From Flavobacterium cyclinae (lineage in GTDB: Bacteria; Bacteroidota; Bacteroidia; Flavobacteriales; Flavobacteriaceae), in contig NZ_CP089095.1 of the NCBI RefSeq assembly GCF_021172145.1, positions 2,790,001-2,854,000 on the forward strand: 64,000 nt of DNA, read 5' to 3'. The position numbers and the translations under genes are program-made. Positions within the stretch are counted from its first letter, which is position 1, and each line of letters starts with the position of its first letter. This document shows positions 9,301 through 17,548 of the stretch, in pieces. Below the pieces are notes generated by a model. The model was not told the origin of the DNA, ran no database searches, and saw only the letters and a list, made by a program, of their open reading frames with translations.

Positions 9301-9631
9301 TTAATTGTTCTTTTACTTGAATTAATTTTTCAGGAGTAGGAGCACCAGTTACAGGATCCATAGTTAACTCCCATTCTGTTTCAAAATACTTGTTTGGAGG
9401 CAATGCCTGAGATTTTCTTTGTGTTTTTGATAACGACAATGTCTCTTTAAAAGGAGATTTAGCTAAGTTTTTAGCATGTTTTTTTCTAACTGCCTTAGCT
9501 TGCTTTTTTGTTAATGTTTTATTGACAGTTGTCACATTAGTTTTTTCTTTATTTTTTTCGGTTGTTGATTGACCAAAAGTCAAAGAATAAACAAAAAAAG
9601 CACTAAATAGAAATAGTAATCTTTTATTCAT
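6365..9631 (-). CDS. T9SS-secreted BNR/sortilin-like propeller protein with inserted PA domain
   Basis: A 1088-residue secreted protein. A signal peptide (1-20, ending FGQ) is followed by a basic coiled stretch (about 25-70). The body holds repeated propeller blades with BNR-type motifs such as STDGGTSW, STDGGVNW and TQDGGATW, like VPS10/sortilin or glycosyl-hydrolase-type propellers. Residues about 250-377 form a protease-associated (PA) domain (GKIALIRRGSCNFTVKVKSA) placed inside the propeller. The C-terminal 75 residues are a type A T9SS sorting domain (KIYPSPAKE, SSGVYVVKI, ending KIIIN). It is probably exported and attached to the cell surface. No glycosidase active site is evident; the ligand is unknown. 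It is a single-gene unit. Confidence 0.85.
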   Translation of the reverse strand: MNKRLLFLFSAFFVYSLTFGQSTTEKNKEKTNVTTVNKTLTKKQAKAVRKKHAKNLAKSPFKETLSLSKTQRKSQALPPNKYFETEWELTMDPVTGAPTPEKLIQVKEQLRRERQEALAAGRVPGDASDNNWVERGPNNVGGRVRAIMFDPNDPTFKRVFAGGVSGGLWVNNDITTNTAWTRVNIDENLSVSAITYDPNNTNIFYLGTGESYVGGDVNGNGVWKSTDGGTSWTKVFGGITGSTSFQSAASLTINSPAGIAGEYTCYPTTAFGTLPAATITANIVLVSDNVAPSSDGCETLTNAAALNGKIALIRRGSCNFTVKVKSAQDAGAVGVIMMNNISGTPVAMGGDDATITIPSIMISQSDGDLLEAAVNSGTVSGSLNPIVRGAFTGNLVPGQQHINDIKVRNNGGVSEIYVAVGDTFYSAANQATYLGGPGYGLYKSTDGGVNWDLLTLPLTSGRNRFCPNDIEIGPDNKIWMATTNSTLYGDGGGVIFSSIDGVNFTQEYDLSNSRRTQIAISATNPNKIYVLAEDATNGEANIYLTTNSFSTVTTLPEPAAIHGTTATDFCRGQAFYDLTISVDPTNDAIVYIGGIDIHRSTNSGSSWQTISKWSSGYATGVSVVHADQHAMVFRPGNSNQAIFGHDGGVSYASSLSTAAFSTTAIATRVNGFNITQFYSVGVAPTQAVSGLSGEYFAAGAQDNGTQFFSNASSGLNSSVQSQGGDGAYTMFDQDADKYYISNYVYNESINLRPLPGSSVTAKVIDNDNNANNGAFIAPMVLDSNLDILYADYTTSTGVFLIRRYSNLKGPGVISRTNLTNALLTASPTAFAVSPYTTNSTTLLVGTRLGKLLRITSANATPTWTDITGPSFVGSISDVEFGASNNEIFVTMHNYNVVSIWYTQDGGATWSNKEGNFPDIPVKAILPNPLKNVGGFATEVIIGTELGVWYCNNFNSATPNWIQSYNGMSNVKVTDLDMRNDYTVYAATYGRGVFSGMFTNTTLSGVDFVNSSNIKIYPSPAKEIINVAISNYSGDLNIEMYDINGRIVKSVAVDFTESYAVDLNGLSSGVYVVKIAGDQLNYTEKIIIN

Positions 9632-9663
9632 AATTTTGGGGGTTAATTTTTACTTAATTTAAA

Positions 9664-9671
9664 CAAAATTA
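9664..9671 (-). promoter_or_regulatory. -7 box TAATTTTG for the T9SS propeller gene
   Basis: Minus-strand TAATTTTG matches TAnnTTTG and lies 32 nt upstream of the ATG at 9631. No TTG at the expected -33 distance is visible, so this is a partial match. Confidence 0.4.
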
Positions 9672-9718
9672 GCATTTTAGATGAATTATGAAAATTTTTT
9701 TGTTTGTTTTTTTATAAA

Positions 9719-11062
9719 TTATTTATTTGCCTGAATTGTTTTGTAAAGTTCTAATGCTTTACCATCCGTTAATAATGAGACAAAGTGACAAATATGCAAC
9801 AAACGATCATATAAGTTTTCTTTTTGAAATTGAAAACGCTCAGGTAGTAATTTAAGTAATAATTCATCATAATTTGAAGCTGTTCCACTTACTTTTTTAT
9901 TGTAAGCCGTGCAAAAACCATCAAGTAAACTATTAATGATTTTGTAACCCATTACTTCTTTCTGAATTACTTCTCTACTCTGATAGACATTTTTAATACT
10001 AATTTGGATGATATCATTCATTTGGGCTTTGTACTGACTTTTATCCATCAAAGCAAAAGGAAATTCCCCAGATAAAATTGCTTTTTCGTTTTCCATAAAA
10101 ACCGCTACTGCATCGTTAATTAAACTTCCAATAGCTAAAGCACGCAAATAACTAATTCGATCTTCCTTAGTAATGAGTTCGTTGTATTTTTTGGTATCGA
10201 TTCCGTTTTTAACTAATTTAATTAAATATTCTAACGCATATTCTTCCGGAATTAAACCTAAATTAATACCATCTTCAAAATCGATAATCGTGTAGCAAAT
10301 ATCATCAGCTGCTTCTACTAAATAGGCTAATGGATGACGTTCAAAACCAATATCATTTCCAGATTTATTCGAAATCAATCCCAATTCATTGGCAACCTCA
10401 GCAAAGAATTCTTTGTCCTGCTGAAAGAAACCGTATTTTTTATCACATATTTTTTGTGTTGGTTTTTTAGGCAAACTTTCTTTTGGATATTTCATAAAAG
10501 CGCCCAAAGTAGCATACGAAATACGCAAACCGCCTTCAATTCCTTCCCGAGAAGAGGCTAATACTGAAAATCCATTAGCATTTCCTTCAAAATCGATTAA
10601 ATCTTGCCACTGCTTTTCGGTTAATTGGTCTTTGTATTGTAATCCATTTCCGGTTTTGAAATACTCACCAATCGCTTTTTCTCCTGAATGACCAAAAGGT
10701 GGATTTCCAATATCATGAGATAATGCTGCAGCCGCCACAATAGCACCAAAATCATTCGCTTGATAACCATGAACTTCTTGTAAATGCGGATATTTTGCAA
10801 TGATTTGCTTTCCGACTAAACGTCCAAGTGAACGCCCTACAACCGAAACCTCTAAACTATGTGTTAGTCGGTTGTGTACAAAATCGGTTTTTGAAAGTGG
10901 AATTACCTGTGTTTTATCTTGCAGACTTCTAAAAGCGGCAGAAAAAATAATTCGATCATAATCGACTTCAAAGCCTAAACGGGTGTCGTCTTGTTCTTTT
11001 CGTAAACGTTTACTTGTATCGCCTTGTCTTTTTAAAGACAAAAGTTGTTCCCAATGCATCAT
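9719..11062 (-). CDS. dgt: dGTP triphosphohydrolase (HD domain)
   Basis: The 447-residue protein shows the dNTPase HD-domain metal site: RLTHSLEV supplies the first His, LSHDIGNPPFGHSGE the His-Asp pair and following His, and YLVEAADDICYTIIDFEDG the last Asp. Near the N-terminus RSLQDKTQVIPL matches Dgt proteins. It hydrolyses dGTP (and often other dNTPs) to deoxynucleoside and triphosphate, controlling dNTP pools. The gene is 40 bp downstream of a small gene and a little beyond nrdBA, which fits nucleotide metabolism, though a terminator at 11371-11400 separates them from nrdA. Two adjacent Met codons leave a one-codon uncertainty in the start. Confidence 0.93.
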   Translation of the reverse strand: MMHWEQLLSLKRQGDTSKRLRKEQDDTRLGFEVDYDRIIFSAAFRSLQDKTQVIPLSKTDFVHNRLTHSLEVSVVGRSLGRLVGKQIIAKYPHLQEVHGYQANDFGAIVAAAALSHDIGNPPFGHSGEKAIGEYFKTGNGLQYKDQLTEKQWQDLIDFEGNANGFSVLASSREGIEGGLRISYATLGAFMKYPKESLPKKPTQKICDKKYGFFQQDKEFFAEVANELGLISNKSGNDIGFERHPLAYLVEAADDICYTIIDFEDGINLGLIPEEYALEYLIKLVKNGIDTKKYNELITKEDRISYLRALAIGSLINDAVAVFMENEKAILSGEFPFALMDKSQYKAQMNDIIQISIKNVYQSREVIQKEVMGYKIINSLLDGFCTAYNKKVSGTASNYDELLLKLLPERFQFQKENLYDRLLHICHFVSLLTDGKALELYKTIQANK

Positions 11063-11102
11063 GTGATTTCAGATTGATGATTATAGATTTATGATTTTAG
11101 AA

Positions 11103-11327
11103 TTATTCTTTTTCGTTTGCTAAAAAGAAATTTCTTGATTTTTTTGGATATTGATTGTAACTCTTATCACTTGGATTTACAATAACCGATTTGATGTTGA
11201 TTTCATCACCTAATTTAAAGTTCTTCTCTGTGTATTGGTAATCCAATAAATATTCGCCACAGAAATAATTCCCATCGGCGTCTTTTTCTATGATTCCAGT
11301 ATAAATTCCCTTTTTATCTTTTGACAT
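11103..11327 (-). CDS. Small conserved hypothetical protein, 74 residues
   Basis: The start at 11327 (MSKDKKGIYTGIIEKD) is preferred over an upstream in-frame ATG at 11387, because the longer form would begin inside the nrdA terminator and add an unlikely N-terminus. The product is small, soluble and Lys/Tyr-rich, with alternating beta-strand character; residues 1-60 could make a small OB- or SH3-like barrel, which is only a guess. It sits between the nrdA terminator and dgt, and a TACATTTG box at 11349-11342 may start a unit with dgt. I do not recognise a function. Confidence 0.6.
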   Translation of the reverse strand: MSKDKKGIYTGIIEKDADGNYFCGEYLLDYQYTEKNFKLGDEINIKSVIVNPSDKSYNQYPKKSRNFFLANEKE

Positions 11328-11341
11328 AATTCTATTTTTTT

Positions 11342-11349
11342 CAAATGTA
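11342..11349 (-). promoter_or_regulatory. -7 box TACATTTG upstream of the 74-residue protein and dgt
   Basis: Minus-strand TACATTTG fits TAnnTTTG and lies just downstream of the nrdA terminator, 14 nt before the ATG at 11327. The -33 TTG is not at standard spacing. Confidence 0.35.
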
Positions 11350-11370
11350 CGAATTGGATTGTAATTATTT

Positions 11371-11400
11371 AAAACAAAAACAGCCATCGAGTGATGACTG
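11371..11400 (-). terminator. Rho-independent terminator of nrdB-nrdA
   Basis: In minus-strand RNA, 11400-11393 (CAGUCAUC) pairs with 11388-11381 (GAUGGCUG) around an ACUC loop, with one U-G wobble that would be a C-A mismatch in plus-strand RNA. TTTTTGTTTT follows. It lies 36 bp after the nrdA stop and so separates nrdA from the downstream small gene. Confidence 0.85.
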
Positions 11401-11436
11401 CTTTCTTTATTCTATTATCTATGTTCTTTTATTTAA

Positions 11437-13872
11437 TTAAGAACCACACATTTCACATTCTTCTGGACCAGAATTTCTAGCTCTTTCGATCATGGCTCTG
11501 TATTCTTCAGCTGACATTTCTGCTGGTTCTTCTAAAACGGCTATAGCTTCCACTTTCTTCACTTCAACATGTTGTTCTTTCACCTCAATTGGCGCTTCTT
11601 TTTTGTCGTTATTTAAAGTAAACTTAATAGCATCAACAGCAGCTTTTGTTCTTAAATAGTACATTCCGGTTTTTAAACCTGATTTCCAAGCATAGAAGTG
11701 CATCGAAGTCAATTTCGCATACGTAGCATCTTGCATAAACAAGTTCAACGATTGCGATTGGTCAATAAAATAACCTCTTTGACGACTCATATCGATAATA
11801 TCTTTCATCGACATTTCCCAAACTGTTTTGTACAATTCTTTTAAGTCAGCAGGAATTCTTTCGATATGTTGCACCGAACCATTGTGACGCATAATTTCTT
11901 GCTTCAATGATTCGTTCCACAAACCTCTTTCCACTAAATCGTTTAATAAGTGTTTGTTTACCACGATGAATTCTCCCGAAAGTACTCTTCTTGTGTAAAT
12001 ATTAGAAGTATAAGGTTCGAAAGCTTCGTTATTTCCTAAAATTTGAGAAGTTGAAGCCGTTGGCATTGGTGCTACTAACAATGAGTTTCTTACTCCGTTT
12101 GCCATTACTTCTTTTCTTAAACTTGCCCAATCCCAACGACCTGAAAGATCTTCATCCTTTAAGCCCCAAAGATTGTGTTGGAATTCTCCTTTAGAAATTG
12201 GCGAACCTTCGTAAGACGAATACGGCCCTTCTTCTTTAGCCATTTCCATAGAGGCAGTTACAGCAGCAAAATATAAAGTTTCAAAAATCTCTTGATTTAA
12301 TTTTTTCGCTTCATCACTCGTAAACGGCATTCTCAACATGATAAAAGCATCCGCTAAACCTTGTACTCCTAATCCAACTGGACGGTGGCGCATGTTTGAA
12401 TTTTCTGCTTCTTTAACTGGGTAGTAATTTCTGTCGATTACTTTGTTTAAGTTGCGAGTTACACGTTTTGTTACGTTGTATAATAATTCGTGATTAAATG
12501 CTCCATTTTCCACAAACATTGGTAATGAAATCGATGCTAAGTTACAAACCGCGATTTCATCTGGAGACGTATATTCTAAAATCTCTGTACATAAATTAGA
12601 TGAACGAATTGTTCCTAAATTCTTTTGGTTTGATTTTCTGTTCGCTGCATCTTTGTACAACATATAAGGCGTACCTGTTTCGATTTGAGATTCTAAGATT
12701 TTTTCCCAAAGTTCTCTTGCACGAATGGTTTTTCTACCTTTTCCTTGTGCTTCGTAAGAAGTATATAAGGCTTCAAATTCTTCTCCATAAACATTGTCTA
12801 AACCTGGACATTCGTTTGGACACATCAATGTCCAAGTTGAATCTTCTTCTACGCGTTTCATGAATAAATCTGAAGTCCACATAGCAAAAAACAAATCTCT
12901 TGCTCGCATTTCTTCTTTACCCGTGTTCTTTTTCAAATCTAAGAATTCGAAAATATCCGCATGCCAAGTTTCTAAATAAATAGCGAAACTTCCTTTACGT
13001 TTTCCTCCACCTTGATCTACGTAACGAGCGGTATCATTGAATACGCGCAACATTGGAACAATTCCGTTTGAAGTTCCGTTTGTTCCACGAATGTACGAAC
13101 CTGTTGCTCTTACGTTGTGAATAGCTAAACCGATTCCTCCTGCTGATTGCGAAATTTTTGCTGTTTGTTTTAATGTATCGTAAATTCCATCGATACTATC
13201 ATCTTGCATCGTTAATAAGAAACAAGACGACATTTGAGGTTTTGGAGTTCCAGCGTTGAATAATGTTGGGGTAGCGTGTGTAAAGAACTTTTTCGACATT
13301 AATTCGTAAGTTTCAATTACCGCTTCTAAGTCGTTTAAGTGAATTCCAACCGAAACACGCATTAACATGTGCTGTGGACGTTCTACGATTTTTCCGTTGA
13401 TTCTTAATAAATACGAACGTTCTAAAGTTTTGAAACCAAAGTAATCGTAATTAAAATCACGTGTATAAATAATATGAGAATCTAAGAATTCGGCATTTTC
13501 CTGAATTACTTGATGCACTTCATCAGAAATTAATGGTGCTTTTTGATTGGTTCTTGGATTAACATAGTGGTACATTTCATTCATCGTTTCCGAGAATGAT
13601 TTGTTTGTATTTTTGTGTAGATTAGAAATTGCAATACGAGCCGCTAATTGAGCATAATCAGGGTGGGTTACCGTCATGGAAGCTGCGGTTTCTGCTGCTA
13701 AATTATCTAATTCAGATGTGGTAACTCCATCATATAAACCTTCAATTACACGCATTGCCACTTTAACAGCATCTACCATGTCATTTAATCCATAACATAG
13801 CTTTTTAATTCTATCTGTGATTTTGTCAAACATTACTGGCTCCTTATGGCCATCTCTTTTTACTACATACAT
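11437..13872 (-). CDS. nrdA: Class Ia ribonucleoside-diphosphate reductase, alpha subunit
   Basis: An 811-residue R1 subunit that reduces NDPs to dNDPs. Residues 1-90 form an ATP-cone ([21 protein letters not shown]), so allosteric activity control is expected. The active-site cysteines are seen in [16 protein letters not shown] and [11 protein letters not shown]. The C-terminus ends ECEMCGS, the mobile CxxC redox pair that is re-reduced by thioredoxin or glutaredoxin. An Ala/Glu/Val-rich linker (about 765-795) connects that tail to the body. The gene follows nrdB by 111 bp on the same strand; the pair supplies all dNTPs aerobically. Confidence 0.97.
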   Translation of the reverse strand: MYVVKRDGHKEPVMFDKITDRIKKLCYGLNDMVDAVKVAMRVIEGLYDGVTTSELDNLAAETAASMTVTHPDYAQLAARIAISNLHKNTNKSFSETMNEMYHYVNPRTNQKAPLISDEVHQVIQENAEFLDSHIIYTRDFNYDYFGFKTLERSYLLRINGKIVERPQHMLMRVSVGIHLNDLEAVIETYELMSKKFFTHATPTLFNAGTPKPQMSSCFLLTMQDDSIDGIYDTLKQTAKISQSAGGIGLAIHNVRATGSYIRGTNGTSNGIVPMLRVFNDTARYVDQGGGKRKGSFAIYLETWHADIFEFLDLKKNTGKEEMRARDLFFAMWTSDLFMKRVEEDSTWTLMCPNECPGLDNVYGEEFEALYTSYEAQGKGRKTIRARELWEKILESQIETGTPYMLYKDAANRKSNQKNLGTIRSSNLCTEILEYTSPDEIAVCNLASISLPMFVENGAFNHELLYNVTKRVTRNLNKVIDRNYYPVKEAENSNMRHRPVGLGVQGLADAFIMLRMPFTSDEAKKLNQEIFETLYFAAVTASMEMAKEEGPYSSYEGSPISKGEFQHNLWGLKDEDLSGRWDWASLRKEVMANGVRNSLLVAPMPTASTSQILGNNEAFEPYTSNIYTRRVLSGEFIVVNKHLLNDLVERGLWNESLKQEIMRHNGSVQHIERIPADLKELYKTVWEMSMKDIIDMSRQRGYFIDQSQSLNLFMQDATYAKLTSMHFYAWKSGLKTGMYYLRTKAAVDAIKFTLNNDKKEAPIEVKEQHVEVKKVEAIAVLEEPAEMSAEEYRAMIERARNSGPEECEMCGS

Positions 13873-13983
13873 AAGCTTTTTAGTTTTTGAAAACAGACAA
13901 TCCCTTCCCTGCTTTCGGTTAGTATTTATTGATTTAAGCGCAAGTCTCCCGACATTTTATAGCACTCTATATTTTATTTATTA

Positions 13984-14961
13984 TTAAAAATCAGCGTCGA
14001 AACTAATTTTATTGGAATCCGCATCTGAATTCATAACGCCTGCTTTTTGATATTCCGCTACTCGCTTTTCAAAGAAATTCGTTTTTCCTTGTAACGAAAT
14101 CATATCCATAAAATCGAATGGGTTAGATGAGTTGTATACTCTATCGCATCCTAATTCTACCAATAATCTATCCGTTACGAATTCTAAATATTGCGTCATT
14201 AAAGTTGCATTCATTCCAATCAAACTAACTGGAAGCGATTCCGTAATGAATTTTCTTTCAATATTTAAAGCATCTACGATAATTTCTGTGATTCTTTCTT
14301 TTGGAACTTTATTTACCACATGATGCGTGTGTAAATGAACCGCAAAATCACAATGCATTCCTTCGTCACGAGAAATCAATTCGTTTGAGAAGGTTAATCC
14401 TGGCATTAATCCACGTTTTTTTAACCAATAAATCGAACAGAACGAACCTGAGAAGAAAATTCCTTCTACTGCTGCGAAAGCAATTAATCGTTCAGCAAAC
14501 GAATCCGATTCAATCCAACGCAATGCCCATTGTGCTTTCTCTTTAATTGCAGGAAAGACCTCAATTGCATGGAATAATTGATTTTTCTCTGCTTCGTCTT
14601 TCACATACGTATCAATTAACAATGAATACGTTTCACTGTGAATATTCTCCATCATGATTTGGAAACCATAGAAGAATTTAGCTTCTGGATATTGCACTTC
14701 GTTAACGAAATTTTCCGCTAAGTTTTCGTTTACAATTCCGTCAGAAGCCGCGAAGAATGCTAAAATATGTTTGATGAAATATTTTTCGTCATCATTTAAT
14801 TTATTGTTCCAATCGTTTAAATCTTGATGCAAATCAATTTCTTCTGCTGTCCAAATACACGCTTCTTGTTTTTTGTACCATTCCCAAATATCTTGGTGTT
14901 TGATAGGAAAAATTACAAATCGATCTTTGTTTTCTTGCAAAATAGGTTCCACTATAGACAT
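13984..14961 (-). CDS. nrdB: Class Ia ribonucleoside-diphosphate reductase, beta subunit
   Basis: A 325-residue R2 subunit with the di-iron carboxylate ligands in [36 protein letters not shown] and [13 protein letters not shown]. The tyrosine of HSETYSLL is at the usual radical position, so the enzyme appears to be a Tyr-radical class Ia type. It comes first in the nrdB-nrdA order common in Bacteroidota. The 267-bp upstream region contains a CAAACTTA (minus-strand TAAGTTTG) at 15051-15058 as a weak promoter candidate; I could not find a convincing NrdR box pair. Confidence 0.97.
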   Translation of the reverse strand: MSIVEPILQENKDRFVIFPIKHQDIWEWYKKQEACIWTAEEIDLHQDLNDWNNKLNDDEKYFIKHILAFFAASDGIVNENLAENFVNEVQYPEAKFFYGFQIMMENIHSETYSLLIDTYVKDEAEKNQLFHAIEVFPAIKEKAQWALRWIESDSFAERLIAFAAVEGIFFSGSFCSIYWLKKRGLMPGLTFSNELISRDEGMHCDFAVHLHTHHVVNKVPKERITEIIVDALNIERKFITESLPVSLIGMNATLMTQYLEFVTDRLLVELGCDRVYNSSNPFDFMDMISLQGKTNFFEKRVAEYQKAGVMNSDADSNKISFDADF

Positions 14962-15228
14962 AGCTATTTGATTTTAAAAGTGTTAATGATTGGTTAAATT
15001 GACTTATTTGGGGATTACAAAGTTTGTCATTTGAAACGAGAAATGAAAGTCAAACTTATTCACAATTGGAGCAAGTTTTTAACAAAGCTGATTATTGTCA
15101 GTAAATTAATATAGGTTTTTAAAATACTGAAAACCAATGAGTTAAAAACCAATAAAACAACTGTTAAAACCTTGTAAGCAACTGAAAAATAAGTGACTCA
15201 CGAGTGTTTTTAATCGATAAAAATGAGA

Positions 15229-15795
15229 TTATTTTTTCAACTCTTTTGCCACTTTGTCTAATTCGTCAAACCATTGTTGTCCGAATTTTCTAACTAGTGC
15301 TTCTTTCACAAATTGGTACACCGGAACTCCTAATTCTTGTCCTAACGAACAAGCGTCATCGCAAATATGCCATTTGTGATAATTCACCGCCGCAAAGTCC
15401 GAATATTCTTTGATTCGGATAGGATATAAATGACAAGAAACTGGTTTTTTCCAATCTACAATTCCTTGATTGTAGGCTTGCTCGATTCCACAAAGTGCCG
15501 TTTTTCCATCAAAAATTACGTAAGCACAGTCTTTTCCATCGATAAGAGGTGTTTCTAATTCACCAAAATCAGAAACTACATGCGTTCCTTGTTCTTCAAT
15601 GGCTTTAATTCCTTCTGGACGAAGAAAGGGTTTCACTTTTGGAAAAATTTCAGCTAAAATTTTGGTTTCTTCCTCATCTAAAGGAGCACCCGCATCTCCA
15701 TCCACACAACAAGCACCTTGACAAGCTGACAAATTGCAAACGAATTCTTTTTCTAAGATTTCTTCGGAAACGATGGTTTTATTTAACTGAAACAT
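15229..15795 (-). CDS. DUF3109-family cysteine-cluster protein
   Basis: A 188-residue soluble protein with a cysteine pattern resembling the YkgJ/DUF3109 metal-cluster family: FVCNLSACQGACCVDGDAG near residues 19-35, KDCAYV near 88, TALCGIE near 101, KPVSCHLYPIR near 120 and HICDDACSLG near 143-150. The cysteines probably bind zinc or an iron-sulphur cluster. The family is of unknown function. The gene stands alone; a TATCTTTG box lies upstream at 15822-15815. Confidence 0.85.
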   Translation of the reverse strand: MFQLNKTIVSEEILEKEFVCNLSACQGACCVDGDAGAPLDEEETKILAEIFPKVKPFLRPEGIKAIEEQGTHVVSDFGELETPLIDGKDCAYVIFDGKTALCGIEQAYNQGIVDWKKPVSCHLYPIRIKEYSDFAAVNYHKWHICDDACSLGQELGVPVYQFVKEALVRKFGQQWFDELDKVAKELKK

Positions 15796-15814
15796 ATTGG
15801 TATATTTTAAAGTA

Positions 15815-15822
15815 CAAAGATA
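15815..15822 (-). promoter_or_regulatory. -7 box TATCTTTG for the DUF3109 gene
   Basis: Minus-strand TATCTTTG is a full TAnnTTTG match, 19 nt upstream of the ATG at 15795. No -33 TTG at standard spacing. Confidence 0.42.
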
Positions 15823-15979
15823 CGATTTTGAATTCAGAATTTAGAAATAAGAGTTTAGAAGTTTGGAACACAGATTTAAGAAATTGGAGAAATAGCTATA
15901 ATTTTTACACAGAGCTATACGGAGTTTTTTTGAATTTGATTGCGTTAAAAAGAACTACACCGAGACGTTTTACTTTTTA

Positions 15980-16016
15980 TTTGCGTTCTTTGCGTAAAAC
16001 TTTGCGTCTTTGCGTT
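15980..16016. repeat. Four spaced TTTGCGT heptamers
   Basis: TTTGCGT occurs at 15980-15986, 15989-15995, 16001-16007 and 16010-16016. The pattern is two pairs, each with a 9-nt step, separated by AAAAC. It is too short and irregular for a CRISPR array. It resembles the CGCAAAGACGCAAAG repeat that I recall from many environmental Bacteroidota genomes. Confidence 0.6.
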
Positions 16017-16120
16017 TAAATCTTCACATTGCTTTGAATTTGAACTTGATATTGAAATTGTCATTGAACTTGATATGATAATGTATCGTTAAATTAGAAA
16101 CGTTCTTTGTTCATTATCCT

Positions 16121-16128
16121 TATATTTG
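16121..16128 (+). promoter_or_regulatory. -7 box TATATTTG for the MarC unit
   Basis: TATATTTG is a full TAnnTTTG match, 19 nt upstream of the ATG at 16148. The nearest TTG (16107-16109) is too close to be the -33 element. Confidence 0.45.
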
Positions 16129-16147
16129 CACAAATATTCAGCGTTTT

Positions 16148-16729
16148 ATGGAATTCGGAATTAATTGGAAAGACATTTTTACCATCAGCATGATTTTATT
16201 TGCTGTGATTGATATTGTGGGAAGTATTCCAATTATTGTGGATTTACGCAGTAAAATGGGCCATATTCAATCCGAAAAAGCGACTATTGTGGCGGCGGTG
16301 ATTATGATTGCCTTTTTATTTGTTGGTGAAGAAATACTAAAATTAATTGGTATTGATGCGAATTCGTTTGCGGTTGCGGGTTCGTTTGTCTTGTTTTTCC
16401 TTGCCTTAGAAATGATTTTAGGCATTCGATTATATAAAGAAGACAATCCAAGCACGGCTTCCATTGTTCCAATTGCGTTTCCATTGATTGCTGGTGCTGG
16501 AACGATGACTACCATTTTATCGCTTCGTGCTGCATATAAAGAAATAAACATTATAATAGCCATTATCATAAATGTTGTTGTTGTGTATGGTGTTTTAAAA
16601 TCATCGGGCAAAATTGAACGCTTACTTGGAACTAACGGATTAGGCATAATTCGTAAAGTTTTTGGCGTAATCTTGCTTGCAATTGCAGTAAAATTATTTG
16701 CTGCCAATGTTAAAGGATTATTTAATTAG
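16148..16729 (+). CDS. MarC-family integral membrane protein
   Basis: A 193-residue protein with about six membrane helices. The family marks are LFAVIDIVGSIPII in helix 1, GSFVLFFLALEMILGI in the middle and PIAFPLIAGAGTMTTIL, a glycine-rich re-entrant-like loop. MarC proteins (UPF0056) are inner-membrane proteins once linked to multiple antibiotic resistance, but transport activity is unproven. It leads a three-gene unit with a 65-residue membrane protein (11-bp gap) and a flavoprotein (1-bp overlap with that). Confidence 0.88.
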   Translation: MEFGINWKDIFTISMILFAVIDIVGSIPIIVDLRSKMGHIQSEKATIVAAVIMIAFLFVGEEILKLIGIDANSFAVAGSFVLFFLALEMILGIRLYKEDNPSTASIVPIAFPLIAGAGTMTTILSLRAAYKEINIIIAIIINVVVVYGVLKSSGKIERLLGTNGLGIIRKVFGVILLAIAVKLFAANVKGLFN

Positions 16730-16740
16730 AAAATAATAAA

Positions 16741-16938
16741 ATGAAAATTTTTACCTACGTGGCAGTTGCCATCGCTTTAGTTTTAATTGTTTTTAATCTT
16801 TTTCAAATTGATTACAGCAATCCGTTTGAAGGAAATAGCACCATTGCTATTATTGGTGTTGTGGCTGGAATTTGCGCAATTCTATTACTAGTCTTATTGC
16901 GTTTTTCAAAAATGATTGAAGAAAAAACCAAACAATAA
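16741..16938 (+). CDS. Small two-helix membrane protein, 65 residues
   Basis: The product has two hydrophobic segments (about 4-22 and 33-54) joined by a short polar loop, and a charged C-terminal tail (MIEEKTKQ). I do not recognise a family. Its TAA stop overlaps the ATG of the following flavoprotein by one base (TAATG at 16936-16940), so it is genuinely translated and coupled to that gene. It may be a small partner of the MarC protein, which is inference from position only. Confidence 0.75.
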   Translation: MKIFTYVAVAIALVLIVFNLFQIDYSNPFEGNSTIAIIGVVAGICAILLLVLLRFSKMIEEKTKQ

Positions 16939-17546
16939 TGCTAGATGTTTTAATTATTGGCGCTGGTGTTTCTGGCGTTTCATGTGCTTTGGTTTTGGGT
17001 TCGGCTCAAAACAAACCGTTTGCAATGGATAAAAAGATTGCCATTGTGGCGCACCAAAAAGCCTCTTCGTTACAAAATGCCATTTTTAATAACGCTTACG
17101 GAATTCCAGCAGGGAAATTAGGTAGTGAATTATTAGTTGAAAGTTTGGAACATTTGACCAACTTGTATCCACACGTGCAACAAATTCATGGCGAAAAAGT
17201 GCTTTCCATTTCAGGTGAAGCTGGAAATTTCACTGTTACTACCAACAAATCTTCGCTTCAAGCTAAAATTGTAGTGATTGCAATTGGTGCGGGAACTCCT
17301 TTTACGATTGAAGGGTTAGCTAATTTTATTGTACCTCATCAAAAAATTCCAGCAGTAAAAAACAGAATCCAATTAAAAAATACCGACCATTTAGTTACAG
17401 AAGGTATTTACGCAGCAGGAGTTTTAGCCGGACATAGAAGTCAGTTAAGTATCGCCGCCGGAAGTGGTGCTTCGGTAGCAACGGATATTTTAACGTTGTG
17501 GAATAATGGAAATCCTGTGCAGGTTCATGATGCTTTGGGGAAATAG
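16938..17546 (+). CDS. Short FAD-binding oxidoreductase, thioredoxin-reductase-like
   Basis: A 202-residue Rossmann flavoprotein. The N-terminus has the dinucleotide motif GAGVSGVSCALVLG and the C-terminus has the second FAD contact GIYAAGVLAGHRSQLSIAAG, as in thioredoxin reductases. Between them there is no NADPH-binding domain and no CxxC redox pair, so it is about two thirds of a normal TrxR and cannot be a classical thioredoxin reductase. Start at 16938 overlaps the previous stop (TAATG). It ends only 2 bp from the stop of the convergent gene at 17549. The reaction is unknown. Confidence 0.8.
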   Translation: MLDVLIIGAGVSGVSCALVLGSAQNKPFAMDKKIAIVAHQKASSLQNAIFNNAYGIPAGKLGSELLVESLEHLTNLYPHVQQIHGEKVLSISGEAGNFTVTTNKSSLQAKIVVIAIGAGTPFTIEGLANFIVPHQKIPAVKNRIQLKNTDHLVTEGIYAAGVLAGHRSQLSIAAGSGASVATDILTLWNNGNPVQVHDALGK

Positions 17547-17548
17547 CT

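Larger units (their letters stand above)
15796..16147. other. Gene-free interval between DUF3109 and the MarC unit
   Basis: This 352-bp stretch holds divergent promoter boxes at its two ends, an AT-rich segment, and four copies of TTTGCGT (15980-16016). The segment beginning TTTTACACAGAGCTATACGG resembles the degenerate ACAGAG/CGGAG junk repeats common in Flavobacterium intergenic DNA. One reading frame crosses it (15639-16019 plus), but it is mostly antisense to the DUF3109 gene and has no recognisable features, so no gene is called. Confidence 0.6.

Noticed and set aside
14962..15228. NrdR operator pair upstream of nrdB
   Set aside because: I looked for two spaced copies of an ACACTATATATAGTGT-like box and found none good enough to report.
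15980..16016. CRISPR-like array
   Set aside because: Units are 7 nt with 2-5 nt spacing and no cas genes are present.
15639..16019. Plus-strand open frame of 126 codons over the DUF3109 5' end and the gap
   Set aside because: More than a third is antisense to a conserved gene and the rest reads through the TTTGCGT repeats, giving an Arg/Leu-rich sequence without motifs.
16267..16707. 146-codon minus-strand frame inside the MarC gene
   Set aside because: Antisense shadow of a hydrophobic membrane protein gene.
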